Shown: positions 8,428-17,048, counted from the stretch's first letter. The stretch: 35,497 nucleotides of DNA from SOJA01 sp964598485 (GCA_964598485.1 CAZRCD010000014.1:1-35497); one strand, 5' to 3'. The notes: generated by a model not told the origin, from the sequence alone. Program-made: numbers and translations.

Positions 8428-9393
8428 TTAGGCGTAAACATCCTCCAAGGCTTCCTCTGCAAATGGATGTGGACTCTCTATGGCGAATTTAACTGCTTCC
8501 TCAATTTCAGCAGAAACTTCCTTTTCGATTTGCTGAATTTCAGCTTCCAATAAAACATTTGTTTGCAGAAGTTTTTCTTTGAACCCTTTAATCGGGTCTT
8601 TACGTAACCATTCTTCAACTTCCTCTTTAGATCTATATTCAGCTGGGTCAATCCGAGAATGCCCTTTATGCCTATAGGTTTTGCACTCGATAAGCGTAGG
8701 TCCTTCGCCTTTTCTGGCTCTTTCAACAGCTTTTTGTGCAGCCTCATAAACCGTTAGGACATTGTTTCCATCCACTGCAACACCAGGGATTCCGTACGCT
8801 ATGGCTCTGTCTGCAATGTTTTCTACAAGCATCACTGTTGATTGACGGGTTCCCATGGCGTAAACGTTGTTTTCACAAACAAAAATCACAGGCAGCTTCC
8901 ATACTGCAGCCATGTTTATAGCTTCGTGGAATGTTCCTTGATTCGAGGCGCCATCGCCGAAGAAGCAGGCTACAACGTTGTCTGTTCCTTTGAGTTTTAT
9001 GGATAACCCAGCTCCCACGGCTATTGGCAGTCCAGCCCCAACAACGGCTGTTGCACCCAACATGCCTACCTTAAAGTCTGCAATATGCATTGAGCCACCC
9101 TTTCCCTTACAGTATCCCGTCTTCTTGCCTAGAATTTCAGCCATGATTCGCTTTAGTTCAGCGCCTTTAGCTATACAGTGGCCATGCCCACGATGAGTAC
9201 TTGTAATGTAATCGTCCTTTCTAAGATTGCTGCACACGCCAACCGCCACGGCTTCTTCTCCCGCGTAAAGATGTACTGTACCTGGAACAAGATTTTGAGC
9301 GTAAAGTTCAAAAACCTTCTCTTCAAAACAGCGAATTTCAAACATTTTTTTATACATTTCAACAAGTTTTTCTTTGCTAAGGTTTAACTGCAA
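8428..9393 (-). CDS. 2-oxoacid dehydrogenase E1 alpha subunit
   Basis: This 321-residue ThDP-binding alpha subunit is the first gene of the operon. The ThDP/Mg motif starts at GDG (146-148) and ends in NN (175-176). Other family marks are THRGHGHCIAKG (about 66-77) and KGKGGSMHI (about 97-104), the latter common in pyruvate and acetoin dehydrogenases. The start is a TTG preceded by AGGAGAG about 10 bases upstream, which fixes this start better than any ATG inside. The substrate is probably pyruvate or a related oxoacid, by motif resemblance. No E3 (dihydrolipoamide dehydrogenase) gene follows in this window, so that subunit must be encoded elsewhere. Confidence 0.93.
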   Translation of the reverse strand: MQLNLSKEKLVEMYKKMFEIRCFEEKVFELYAQNLVPGTVHLYAGEEAVAVGVCSNLRKDDYITSTHRGHGHCIAKGAELKRIMAEILGKKTGYCKGKGGSMHIADFKVGMLGATAVVGAGLPIAVGAGLSIKLKGTDNVVACFFGDGASNQGTFHEAINMAAVWKLPVIFVCENNVYAMGTRQSTVMLVENIADRAIAYGIPGVAVDGNNVLTVYEAAQKAVERARKGEGPTLIECKTYRHKGHSRIDPAEYRSKEEVEEWLRKDPIKGFKEKLLQTNVLLEAEIQQIEKEVSAEIEEAVKFAIESPHPFAEEALEDVYA

Positions 9394-9496
9394 TTTATTT
9401 CTCTCCTGTGCAACTACAAAGCTTACGCTCTTATAGAGTTTCGAATATTTTTATATTGTCCTAACTGTTGTTGATAGTTAAACGGAAGCATACAGA

Positions 9497-10897
9497 GTGA
9501 GTTTTTCACGAAGACGCTTCAAATCACTTCTTTGTCTAGTTAGCATTTCCCTCATTTTTTGTCCTGTGGTTTATGTATCGTTTTCCGAAGTAATGCAGAA
9601 AGAAAGTTTAGAGCTTCTCAAATATGAAATTGACTATGTGTATGTGGGAAGCCTTAAACATAATATCACAATTGTTAATCACTCTCCCATTCCAGTTAGT
9701 GGAGAACTCTTCGTTCCCTTAATTAGAAACGAAACTGCACGTCATTATGTTATTCTCCACAACATCTCATCGTCGCAAACACTTCATGAAACATTCTTGA
9801 ATGACAGTTCTGGAAACAGATACTTTCACTTGAACAACTTGAAAATAGACGAAGAGCAGACCTTCAGCCTAGAACTAGACTATTATGTGCTTTCTTTCAG
9901 CATCCACTACCTAATTGATTCGAGCATTGTAGGGAATTATGACATGAGTTCTGAAACATACAAGAAATATGTGGAGCCAGAAGAACTGATAGAATCTGAC
10001 AACTCTACAATAATTTTACTAGCTCATAATCTCACTAATAATGTAGATAGTTGTCATGAGAAAGCAGTGACAATATACAATTTTGTGCATCGTCACATGC
10101 ATTACGAGGAACAAAATGAGGAAAAGGGAGCCTTATGGGCTTTAGAAAATGGTGCTGGCGACTGTTCTGAATATTCATACCTTTTTGCTGCACTGTGCAA
10201 GGCTGCTGGAATCCCAGCGAGGATTCAGGCTGGTTTTGCCTTTCACCGCGCGAGCGAAACTTTGGAGGATGGACACATGTGGGCTGAATATTACTTAGAG
10301 AATTATGGATGGGTACCTGTAGACGTGACATGGCGGCTATTTGACGTGATTGATGACAAACATTTCAGTTCGATTCAAAGTGTACCAGAGGTTATTCCAT
10401 ACGCCAACTATTTCTTTGATTCTAAAGCAGAAGAAGACAATGTGACAGACGAGCAAATAATCTCATTAACACCTTGCACGACCGATGTTTTCGGCGATAG
10501 CTTCATTGAAAACGTTGTGAAAATTATTGAAAAAACAAGCCAAGCGAAATCTGCAATTTTCTTGGGAAAAGTCTTTGGGACGGCACTAATTTTTCCATCC
10601 GAAGTTGAAGAGGTTGAACAAACATTTCTTGAGAGCGAAATCCAACTTCAAAATGCTGTGGACTTTTGGAATGAAAATTCAAAAATCGCTGAATCAGATG
10701 CTGTTAAGGCTCTTGAAAACATTGAAAAAACACTGCAAAATGCTTGGATGCTCATAGTAAAAGCATTCACGATCTTCATAGGCATTACAATAGTTGTCCT
10801 GTTAACCGGGTTATTTTTTCTCAAGCGATACCAAACCAAACAGGACAGGGATTCAGAGCAGAAGTTTCATTTACGTGATGCTCTAATCTTAAATTAG
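9497..10897 (+). CDS. Membrane-anchored transglutaminase-like protein
   Basis: This is a 466-residue exported protein starting at GTG. A signal anchor (about residues 8-30) precedes a beta-rich domain with many N-glycosylation-type NxS/T sites (about 35-150). A transglutaminase-like core follows with the catalytic triad C223 (GAGDCSEYS), H260 (DGHMWAEYY) and D276 (VPVDVTW). A C-terminal transmembrane helix (about 415-437) is followed by a basic tail, so the catalytic domain lies outside the cell. Archaeal members of this fold usually act as proteases or cross-linkers of surface proteins, with unknown substrates. A second transglutaminase protein of different design lies at 33047. It is divergent from the E1alpha gene and shares its 103-base promoter region. 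Confidence 0.8.
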   Translation: MSFSRRRFKSLLCLVSISLIFCPVVYVSFSEVMQKESLELLKYEIDYVYVGSLKHNITIVNHSPIPVSGELFVPLIRNETARHYVILHNISSSQTLHETFLNDSSGNRYFHLNNLKIDEEQTFSLELDYYVLSFSIHYLIDSSIVGNYDMSSETYKKYVEPEELIESDNSTIILLAHNLTNNVDSCHEKAVTIYNFVHRHMHYEEQNEEKGALWALENGAGDCSEYSYLFAALCKAAGIPARIQAGFAFHRASETLEDGHMWAEYYLENYGWVPVDVTWRLFDVIDDKHFSSIQSVPEVIPYANYFFDSKAEEDNVTDEQIISLTPCTTDVFGDSFIENVVKIIEKTSQAKSAIFLGKVFGTALIFPSEVEEVEQTFLESEIQLQNAVDFWNENSKIAESDAVKALENIEKTLQNAWMLIVKAFTIFIGITIVVLLTGLFFLKRYQTKQDRDSEQKFHLRDALILN

Positions 10898-10914
10898 AGG
10901 AGAAAACAGCTTTG

Positions 10915-12120
10915 ATGGTTGGTATTGTTGGAAAACCGAATACTGGAAAATCAACGTTTTTCAGTGCCACAACTCTTGCACCAGCCAAGATTGCGAGCCA
11001 TCCATTCACAACAATAAAGCCAAACAGAGGAATCGGATATGTACGAACCCCATGCGTATGCAAAGAGTTTAATGTCCAAGATAATCCAGTCAACTCCCTG
11101 TGCCTCGACGGAATAAGACTTATCCCGGTCGAACTAATCGATTGTGCAGGCCTTGTGCCAGGTGCGTGGCAAGGAAGAGGATTGGGAAACCAGTTTCTAG
11201 ACGAAATTAGGAAGGCAGACGCTTTAATCCACATTGTTGACGCTTCTGGTGGAACGGATTCTGAGGGAAGAGTGTGCAAGCCGGGTGAACATGACCCATT
11301 AGAGGATGTGCGATTTCTGGAGCATGAAATAACCATGTGGATGGCAAACATACTTAAACGAGACTGGCCTAAAATCGCCAGAACTGTAGAAGCCGAATCA
11401 AAAGAGAACCTTTTCTCTCTGCTCGAAGAAAGGTTAAGCGGCTTAGCAATTAAAAGAAATCACATATCTGAGGCGATAAGAAGAACAGGGTTAAATGCTG
11501 ACAACCCTACAACTTGGAGCGAAGACGACTTTCTAACACTCGTAGATACTCTAAGGCAAATTTCCAAACCCATGCTAATAGCGGCAAACAAAATAGACGT
11601 GCCAACAACTGAAGAAAACCTAGAAAGGCTGCAAAAATTGAATTATTTTGTGACGCCTTGCTGCGCAGAAGCCGAACTTGCCTTAAGGAGAGCAACCGAA
11701 AAAAAGCTAGTAGATTACAGGCCTGGAGACTGCAACTTCAAAACAAACAAACCGGAGCAACTGAATCAAAACCAAACTAGAGCATTGGAAACCATAAGAG
11801 AGAAAATTCTAATTAAATTCGGTTCAACAGGCGTTCAAGAAGCAATAAACGCGGCTTTCTTCAAACTTCTAAGCATGATTACCGTTTATCCCGTTGAAGA
11901 CTTGGAACATTTGGCAGACCATAAAGGAAGAGTTCTTCCAGACGCCTACCTTGTGCCATATGGAACAACAGCACGCCAACTCGCTTATATAATTCACACT
12001 GAACTCGGGGAAAGTTTCATCTATGCAACAGAAGCAAGAGAGAAAAAAAGAGTGGGAGAAGACTATACGCTTAAAGACAGAGACGTCATCTCAATTGTGA
12101 GCGCCAAAAAGAGAGCTTAA
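10915..12120 (+). CDS. OBG-family GTPase with TGS domain (YchF-like)
   Basis: This roughly 401-residue translation-type GTPase shows the P-loop GKPNTGKST (about residues 6-14), a switch II region reading LIDCAGLVPGA, and NKID as the base-recognition motif, which favours GTP rather than the ATP preference of true YchF. The GTPase domain is followed by a helical part and a C-terminal TGS-like domain ending in DRDVISIVSAKK. These proteins associate with ribosomes. A GAGGAG ribosome-binding site at 10897-10902 is followed by TTG (10912) and ATG (10915). ATG is preferred because it gives the family-typical N-terminus MVGIVGKPN. The stop lies 4 bases from the stop of the converging prenyltransferase gene. 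Confidence 0.88.
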   Translation: MVGIVGKPNTGKSTFFSATTLAPAKIASHPFTTIKPNRGIGYVRTPCVCKEFNVQDNPVNSLCLDGIRLIPVELIDCAGLVPGAWQGRGLGNQFLDEIRKADALIHIVDASGGTDSEGRVCKPGEHDPLEDVRFLEHEITMWMANILKRDWPKIARTVEAESKENLFSLLEERLSGLAIKRNHISEAIRRTGLNADNPTTWSEDDFLTLVDTLRQISKPMLIAANKIDVPTTEENLERLQKLNYFVTPCCAEAELALRRATEKKLVDYRPGDCNFKTNKPEQLNQNQTRALETIREKILIKFGSTGVQEAINAAFFKLLSMITVYPVEDLEHLADHKGRVLPDAYLVPYGTTARQLAYIIHTELGESFIYATEAREKKRVGEDYTLKDRDVISIVSAKKRA

Positions 12121-12124
12121 GTCA

Positions 12125-12907
12125 CTATTGACCAAAACGCCTCCTACGCTTTTGAAAGGTCCTAACAGCCCGCAAGAGGTCAATAAATCGAAAGCCTGGC
12201 CAATAGACGTCTAAAAAGCATAATTCACTGTATGCGGACTGCCACAGCAAAAAGCCGCTTAATCTTTCCTCTCCAGAAGTTCTGATAATTAGATCCGGGT
12301 CCTGTTTTGACATATGTGATGTGTATAAATATTTCTCGAATACTTGTTCATCGATTTCGTCAGGATTCAGCTTTCCGTCATGCACTTTGTCCGCGATCTT
12401 CTTGGCAGCATCCACGATTTCCGCTCTCCCACCATAAGCAAGTGCAAGATTCAAAAAATGTTCATCATAACCTTGTGTCGCATTTTCCACGTCCATTATG
12501 AGTTGCTGCAGATCTTTTGGCAGCAGGCTTAACCTGCCTATGACTTTTACGTGAATCTTATTCTTGTGTATGCGTTCATCTGTTAGAATTTTCCGAAACT
12601 GTTCTTGTGCAATTCGCATGATTTCTTCGACCTCGTTCTTTGAGCGTCGGAAGTTTTCTGTGGAAAAGGCGTAAAGCGTTATAGATTTGACGCCGAGTTT
12701 CAGGCACCAGTCGAGAAGCTGGTCAACTTTTTCGGCGCCTTTTTCATGGCCAAACCATGGGTTGAGAGCCTTTTCAGAGGCCCACCTTCGATTTCCATCT
12801 AGAATTATCGCTATATGACCTGGTTTAACACCGTTCTTAACTTGGTGCCACAGCCACTTCTCATAAAGTTTGTATGCTCCAATAGCTGAGAGGAATCCTT
12901 TAAGCAT
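12125..12907 (-). CDS. uppS: cis-Prenyltransferase (polyprenyl diphosphate synthase)
   Basis: This 260-residue Z-type prenyltransferase condenses isopentenyl diphosphate with an allylic primer to make the long polyprenyl (dolichyl-type) carrier of archaeal N-glycosylation. The catalytic aspartate D37 lies in ILDGNRRWA, followed by GHEKGAEKV, the YAFSTENFRRS substrate loop, and the conserved LIIRTSGEERLSGFLLWQSAYSE region near the C-terminus that binds the IPP diphosphate, with the expected length. It lies 3 bases after the MTAP gene on the same strand and probably shares its transcript. Confidence 0.93.
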   Translation of the reverse strand: MLKGFLSAIGAYKLYEKWLWHQVKNGVKPGHIAIILDGNRRWASEKALNPWFGHEKGAEKVDQLLDWCLKLGVKSITLYAFSTENFRRSKNEVEEIMRIAQEQFRKILTDERIHKNKIHVKVIGRLSLLPKDLQQLIMDVENATQGYDEHFLNLALAYGGRAEIVDAAKKIADKVHDGKLNPDEIDEQVFEKYLYTSHMSKQDPDLIIRTSGEERLSGFLLWQSAYSELCFLDVYWPGFRFIDLLRAVRTFQKRRRRFGQ

Positions 12908-12910
12908 TTG

Positions 12911-13699
12911 TCACTCAAACCTCGCGTCTTTAAGCGCGTTTGCACATGGGCAATTGCGTTCACTGGGTAAGGTCTTAATGGTTTCAACTAGAATTTGCTC
13001 TATTTTAGGAAGAACGCTTTTTGAAATTTTGGAAACATCAATGGCTGTTAATCGTTTTTGCATGCCCGCAGCCATGTTTGAAACGTAGCAGATGGATGCG
13101 TAACACATTTCAAGTTCCCGTGCAAGAACTGATTCTGGAATACCCGTCATTCCAACAACATCGCAGCCCAAACGTCTAAACATCTTGATCTCTGCAGGAG
13201 TTTCGTAACGGGGTCCCTCAGTGCAGACAAGTACAGCTTTGTCCCAAACATGAAATCCGAGTTTTTTCGCTGTATCAACTAGCAGTTTACGAATTTCCGG
13301 ACAGTACGGTTGAGAGACATCAATATGGGTTACTGGAGCTTCGTCGTAAAAGGTTGCTGAGCGACGTTTTGTGAAATCAACATAATCGTGTGGAACAACA
13401 ATGTCGCTAGGTTTGAAGTTAAGGTTTATCGCACCCACGGCGTTTGTAGCTAGTATTCTTTGTACACCCAGTTCATATAACGCGTAGATGTTTGCCCTAT
13501 AATTTATTTTATGTGGAGGAACGGAATGATCTGGCCCGTGTCTTGGCTGAAAAACTACGTTTTTGCCGCTTATTTTACCAATATGGAGAGGGGGTGGTAC
13601 TCCGTATGGCGTTCCTAAACGTAATTGTCTAGCATTTTCAAGCAAATTTTCGAAACCAGTTCCGCCGATAATTGCAATTTTAACTTTCTTCAACTTCAA
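12911..13699 (-). CDS. mtnP: S-methyl-5'-thioadenosine phosphorylase (PNP/MTAP family)
   Basis: This 262-residue phosphorylase cleaves methylthioadenosine with phosphate to adenine and 5-methylthioribose-1-phosphate. Family marks are IIGGTG at residues 10-15, the RHGPDHSVPPHKINYRAN phosphate/ribose region, NAVGAIN, GPRYETPAEI and the VVGMTGIPE purine-site loop. A C-terminal C250-P-C252 pair matches the CxC motif described in thermostable archaeal MTAPII/PNP enzymes, where it acts as a redox pair that helps stability. Related enzymes use methylthioinosine or other nucleosides, so specificity is tentative. The TTG start overlaps the end of the DUF373 gene by 20 bases, indicating translational coupling. 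Confidence 0.9.
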   Translation of the reverse strand: MKLKKVKIAIIGGTGFENLLENARQLRLGTPYGVPPPLHIGKISGKNVVFQPRHGPDHSVPPHKINYRANIYALYELGVQRILATNAVGAINLNFKPSDIVVPHDYVDFTKRRSATFYDEAPVTHIDVSQPYCPEIRKLLVDTAKKLGFHVWDKAVLVCTEGPRYETPAEIKMFRRLGCDVVGMTGIPESVLARELEMCYASICYVSNMAAGMQKRLTAIDVSKISKSVLPKIEQILVETIKTLPSERNCPCANALKDARFE

Positions 13700-14867
13700 G
13701 TTGTTCTTCGGTCTCCTTGAAAAATCCTCTTGCAGATCTATGTATGACGAGAATGACTAGAGTGGAGGCTATTCCTATTAAGATGCCGATGACTATGGAG
13801 AAGATCAGTTTTTCGGTAGTAGCTGTTTCAGGGCTGATTAACACCGCTGAAGTTCCGTCGAGAATCCATCTGGACCATCCAATCAAAACTATTAAGGCGG
13901 CATTGCGCAGTAGTCTGATGTCATGTTCAAAATACAAACGGATAGCTGATCCCAGTAGCACAACGCAAATGCCTACCACTATGAGATCCATCGAACCATG
14001 AATGAAATAGCCAACAATTTGTGGTAGAATGCTAAGCCATCCACCTGCGTCTTGAGGTGTAGTGATGTTTCCGACGAACGTTGTAGCGCTTGTTGATCCG
14101 AGATAAATGCTAACTACTATGCACAATACCCCGGCAATCTTGGAATAAGTTGAAATCTGCACTGGAAGAGGTGGCGGAGAATACTCCCTAATCCATTGAT
14201 AGAATTTTGCGGCTGTTTTATCGACTCCGAATCCTTTTACAAGCATGAACACACTTAAGACGAAGATGAAGGCTATCCAATATTGGTAAAGCAGATTAAA
14301 AATTGAGAGAATGCCCAAGATTAAAAAAAGCAGTCCAGGTACCCCCAATGCGATGCGGGAGTAACGTGGATTCTCTACTATCATTTTCATGTATCGTGTG
14401 AACAAGGCTGCTGTTTCTTCGATTGATTTGCTGTGCTTCATCACTATTCTTCTAACAGATGAAACAGGTACTCTTGACTCTATAAGTGGCAGGACAGCCT
14501 CGTCTGAATACCCATCTGTGACTAGAATAACCTCATGTGCTCGAAAAGAACTTAGCAAATCACTTAGTTCAGCAACTATTTTTCTGTCAGCGCCAACTCC
14601 TCCAAGTTCGGAGCCACAGATTGTTGCTATTTCGAAAACTTCGTGAGGTTTACTTTCATCTTGCAGTAGATCGTAAACGCGCACAGCCTCGAATATTGCA
14701 TTTGCGTCTGGTTCCTCGGGGTCTCGTAAAGCTAAGGCTACAGCGGCGTTGAGACTTTCTTCTCTTCCTGTGACGGGAGTTTTGATCTCTGCTTTTGTTC
14801 CCAAATCATTATCTCTGTCAACGCATAAAATGAGGATTCTTTTTTGTTCCTTCTCTTCTGCTGTCAT
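13680..14867 (-). CDS. DUF373 family membrane protein
   Basis: This is a 395-residue archaeal DUF373-type protein. The soluble N-terminal part (about 1-165) opens with RILILCVDRDNDLG and includes VATICGSELGGVGADRK and VILVTDGYSDEAVLPLIESRVPV, a Rossmann-like alternation. The rest contains about six hydrophobic segments (roughly 172-190, 195-215, 245-260, 290-312, 320-335, 355-378), ending in an acidic tail. The biochemical role is not known. It overlaps the mtnP start by 20 bases. A promoter-like AT stretch and a short gap of 40 bases separate it from the coiled-coil gene on the same strand. Confidence 0.88.
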   Translation of the reverse strand: MTAEEKEQKRILILCVDRDNDLGTKAEIKTPVTGREESLNAAVALALRDPEEPDANAIFEAVRVYDLLQDESKPHEVFEIATICGSELGGVGADRKIVAELSDLLSSFRAHEVILVTDGYSDEAVLPLIESRVPVSSVRRIVMKHSKSIEETAALFTRYMKMIVENPRYSRIALGVPGLLFLILGILSIFNLLYQYWIAFIFVLSVFMLVKGFGVDKTAAKFYQWIREYSPPPLPVQISTYSKIAGVLCIVVSIYLGSTSATTFVGNITTPQDAGGWLSILPQIVGYFIHGSMDLIVVGICVVLLGSAIRLYFEHDIRLLRNAALIVLIGWSRWILDGTSAVLISPETATTEKLIFSIVIGILIGIASTLVILVIHRSARGFFKETEEQLEVEES

Positions 14868-14907
14868 CTTGTTCTCTTTTCTCCAGTATAATTTATGTAT
14901 TGTCTCT

Positions 14908-15777
14908 TTAATCTTGCGTTGTTTTTCCCTTCTCAGTAAGGATTTTGAATTCCTCCCAAGTTATTTTCTCTCCTTGCTTCAGTTTTTCTTTTGCCTCTTT
15001 TCTAATCTTTCTCTTTAGAGCTTCTTCGCTTTTCTTTTTTTCTTTCTCTTCTGCCTTTCGGATTTCTTCCCTTAACAGTTTTATTTGGTTTAGAATTGTC
15101 GTTATTCCTTCTTGAATAGGCTTTGTCTTTTGTCTAGTTATTAGAAAGCTTTGATGCATGTTATCTGCTTCCCTTTTGAGTTCTTTGACTTCATTGATTT
15201 TCTCAAGCATTTTGTTGTGTATTTCTTGGCTTTTCTGTGCTTTTTCTGTTAGTTTTTGGTGATAGGACGTGTTTTTGGTTTCCATGGCTTTTATTTCAGT
15301 TTGCAACTCGAGCATTTTTTGATGCGTCATTTCAAGTTTTTTGTGAATGTTCACTTGAGTTTCGAGTTTTCCAACTTGGTCAACAAGTTCTTTTTCTTCT
15401 CGTAGATTTAACGAGGTTGTTTGAATCTCCCATTCTATTTCATCTAGCTTTTTCTGCAAAGTTTGGAGGCTTCTTGAGGGCTTTTTCTTGGCTAAGGCTT
15501 TGATTTGTTGATTTAGTTTCTTTATTTCCTCGATTGTTTCATGGATTTCATTTTTTGTCTTTTCGCGCAGCTGCTTCAATTCCCTGACTTTCGTGTTTAA
15601 TTCGTCTCTTTCACTTCTTAGTTCACGTATTTCAATGCGTAAATTCTTAACCTGTTCATTAAGCTTGTTCCTTTTCTCTGCCCATCTTCTTGCCTCGATA
15701 TTCAGCCTGTCTCTCTGTTCTTTCAACACTGAAAGCTTTTCTTGTAATTCCTCGATTTTCTGAGTCTTGTCCTTCAA
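14908..15777 (-). CDS. Coiled-coil protein of the archaeal COG1340 type
   Basis: This 289-residue protein is almost entirely heptad-rich (about residues 5-270) with long runs of E, K, L, R and Q. It includes the LRSERDELNTKVRELKQLRE block and the EIEWEIQTTSLNLREEKELV block that characterise the uncharacterised archaeal COG1340 family. The N-terminal residue is coded by TTG lying directly after a TAG that ends the upstream 72-codon gene in the same reading frame. Such proteins are thought to be structural or nucleic-acid-associated, but no role is proven. It is followed by the DUF373 gene 40 bases later, a pairing likely to be conserved. Confidence 0.85.
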   Translation of the reverse strand: MKDKTQKIEELQEKLSVLKEQRDRLNIEARRWAEKRNKLNEQVKNLRIEIRELRSERDELNTKVRELKQLREKTKNEIHETIEEIKKLNQQIKALAKKKPSRSLQTLQKKLDEIEWEIQTTSLNLREEKELVDQVGKLETQVNIHKKLEMTHQKMLELQTEIKAMETKNTSYHQKLTEKAQKSQEIHNKMLEKINEVKELKREADNMHQSFLITRQKTKPIQEGITTILNQIKLLREEIRKAEEKEKKKSEEALKRKIRKEAKEKLKQGEKITWEEFKILTEKGKTTQD

Positions 15778-15996
15778 CTATTTTTTCCTCTTCTGTTTTG
15801 TCCATTCAAGAATTCTTTGAATTAATTTTGCTCCGTCTTTTGATGTGAAAAGTGGTAGATTCCAGTCTTCCTTAAGCTTCCACCGCTCTACCAAGCTATT
15901 TTTAGCTCTTTTAAGGGATGGTTGTTTGTAGATGAGTGTTCCTCTTCTTTGCCATTGTGGGGTTTTGGCTAAATTTACACCCTGCTTAAACATCAT
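15778..15996 (-). CDS. Small basic protein directly upstream of and in frame with the coiled-coil gene
   Basis: This is a 72-residue basic protein with no recognised family (begins MMFKQGVNL, ends ILEWTKQKRKK). Its TAG stop at 15778-15780 abuts the TTG start of the coiled-coil protein in the same frame, so a suppressed TAG would give one 362-residue chain. TAG is used as an ordinary stop by other genes in the window (for example the radical SAM, DUF2085-like and fibrillarin genes), which argues against general recoding and for termination-reinitiation. The composition, basic with aromatic residues, fits a nucleic-acid-binding small protein; this is inference. Confidence 0.5.
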   Translation of the reverse strand: MMFKQGVNLAKTPQWQRRGTLIYKQPSLKRAKNSLVERWKLKEDWNLPLFTSKDGAKLIQRILEWTKQKRKK

Positions 15997-16140
15997 TTCG
16001 TGTAATTCTTTAGTTTTTAAACCTTTAAGTTTTTTACCTATTTCTGCGTGCCGATTAGAGTTAGACGACGGAAGGTGTTTTCAGGCTTACACCTCTTCAT
16101 CTTAGTACGCTTATGGTGTTTCTCCGTAGTGCATAGCTGC

Positions 16141-16197
16141 GTAGCCACTTGCCTGCCGCTGTCATCTGCTCAATCTTCCAGCGGCAGTGTCAGCTAC
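16141..16197. other. Strong hairpin in a 356-bp gene-free stretch
   Basis: Between 15997 and 16352 there is no long gene. A stable hairpin has a 9-bp perfect stem, CTGCCGCTG at 16153-16161 with CAGCGGCAG at 16179-16187, inside an outer 5-bp stem GTAGC (16141-16145) with GCTAC (16193-16197). A smaller hairpin GGTGT/ACACC lies at 16074-16093. On the minus strand a short frame of 22 codons begins MTAAGKWLRSY within it and, past one TGA, stays open for a further 11 codons, so a decayed small gene is also possible. No RNA family was recognised. Confidence 0.35.
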
Positions 16198-16208
16198 CAT
16201 GTTGGGGG

Positions 16209-16238
16209 GCATTAAAATTTAATCCCAACCAACCCAAA
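16209..16238. repeat. Direct repeat copy 1 with internal ATTAAA-A-TTTAAT dyad
   Basis: The 30-base segment contains a dyad (ATTAAA at 16211-16216, TTTAAT at 16218-16223) followed by a CCAACCAACCC-type tail. It matches the segment at 16777-16804 in the same orientation, apart from two 1-base length differences and two substitutions. The two copies flank the zinc-ribbon gene at 16353-16715. Confidence 0.5.
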
Positions 16239-16352
16239 CCCAAAACTCTCTCACCAACTCTCACTCTCCCTCTAAAAAAGACATACGCTAAGACAAAAAG
16301 ATAAAAATAAATCCCAGATGTTCGACTATATTTAATTGCAGGGAGATATGGG

Positions 16353-16715
16353 TTGTTCAGTTATCGTAAATCGAGAAAAAAAGACTGGTTGAAAACACTC
16401 ATTTACATTGCACTATATTTGACGGTTCTCGGGTTTACAGGTATCTACCTGCTTCTCTCATACTGGTATGTTTGGATTGCGTTGGCAGCGAGTGGTTTGA
16501 TGATCCTCATCTTCTGGCACGCCAAAGCTACTGCTTACCATTGCCAAAGATGCGGCTACGAATTCGAAATATCTATATTAACCGATTTCTTTAGCCCCCA
16601 CGGAGTAAACAGGAAGGGTGGTTGGAAGTACTTGAAATGTCCAAATTGTTCCAACCGATCAAGAATGGAGATACTCGTCAGGACAACGGGTAAAAAAACA
16701 ATCCAATCTCAATGA
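16353..16715 (+). CDS. Small membrane protein with C-terminal zinc ribbon
   Basis: This is a 120-residue protein. Two hydrophobic helices (about residues 15-32 and 36-52) are followed by a cytoplasmic zinc-ribbon-like part with YHCQRCGYEF (C59, C62) and LKCPNCSNRSRM (C95, C98). The start is TTG, supported by GGGAG seven bases upstream (16341-16345); the nearby ATG at 16348 is in another frame. AT-rich TATA-like sequences precede it. The topology is the reverse of the ribbon-first proteins at 17-367 and 2696-2986, so it is not a close paralog. A direct repeat flanks it on both sides. Function unknown. Confidence 0.6.
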   Translation: MFSYRKSRKKDWLKTLIYIALYLTVLGFTGIYLLLSYWYVWIALAASGLMILIFWHAKATAYHCQRCGYEFEISILTDFFSPHGVNRKGGWKYLKCPNCSNRSRMEILVRTTGKKTIQSQ

Positions 16716-16776
16716 TCCCGCAAGAAAAATGAGTTCCATAACCACCGATTGCCAACCATCGACATCGACTGTATGT

Positions 16777-16804
16777 GGATTAAACTTTAATCCAACCAAC
16801 CAAA
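16777..16804. repeat. Direct repeat copy 2 with perfect GGATTAAA-C-TTTAATCC dyad
   Basis: This 17-base perfect dyad (16777-16784 pairing with 16786-16793 around one C) is followed by an AACCAACCAAA tail. It repeats the segment at 16209-16238. The rest of 16716-17095 holds no gene apart from the terminator at 17024-17048. Confidence 0.5.
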
Positions 16805-17023
16805 GGCATGGGAGGCAACAGAAAGGCAGGAACTTGACGCGATAGTAAAACTATCCATTGCACATCATAACGCATCGTATGTTCCGAACTCAGGATATAA
16901 AATCTTATTTGTATATGACTGAATTTATTGTAGTGCGCATGAGTGAATGAGTTAGCAGATGAGGGCAATAGACTTTTCATGAAGATAGTATGCGATTACA
17001 TTGAAAGTAGAGCGCGTGTACTG

Positions 17024-17048
17024 AAAAAAATAGGGGGCATCCCCTATT
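17024..17048 (-). terminator. Hairpin plus T-run terminator of the acyl-CoA synthetase gene
   Basis: Read on the minus strand, AATAGGGG pairs perfectly with CCCCTATT (8 bp, four-base loop, plus-strand arms 17029-17036 and 17041-17048). The second arm runs directly into seven T (plus-strand A run 17024-17030). It lies 48 bases beyond the stop of the leftward synthetase gene, the place expected for an intrinsic-type terminator. Confidence 0.7.

Noticed and set aside
8136..8492. 118-residue plus-strand frame across E1beta and E1alpha
   Set aside because: Shadow of two well-supported genes on the other strand.
16074..16115. Possible C/D box sRNA on the minus strand (AGATGAA ... CCTGAAA)
   Set aside because: The C box does not match RTGATGA and no second box pair is found.
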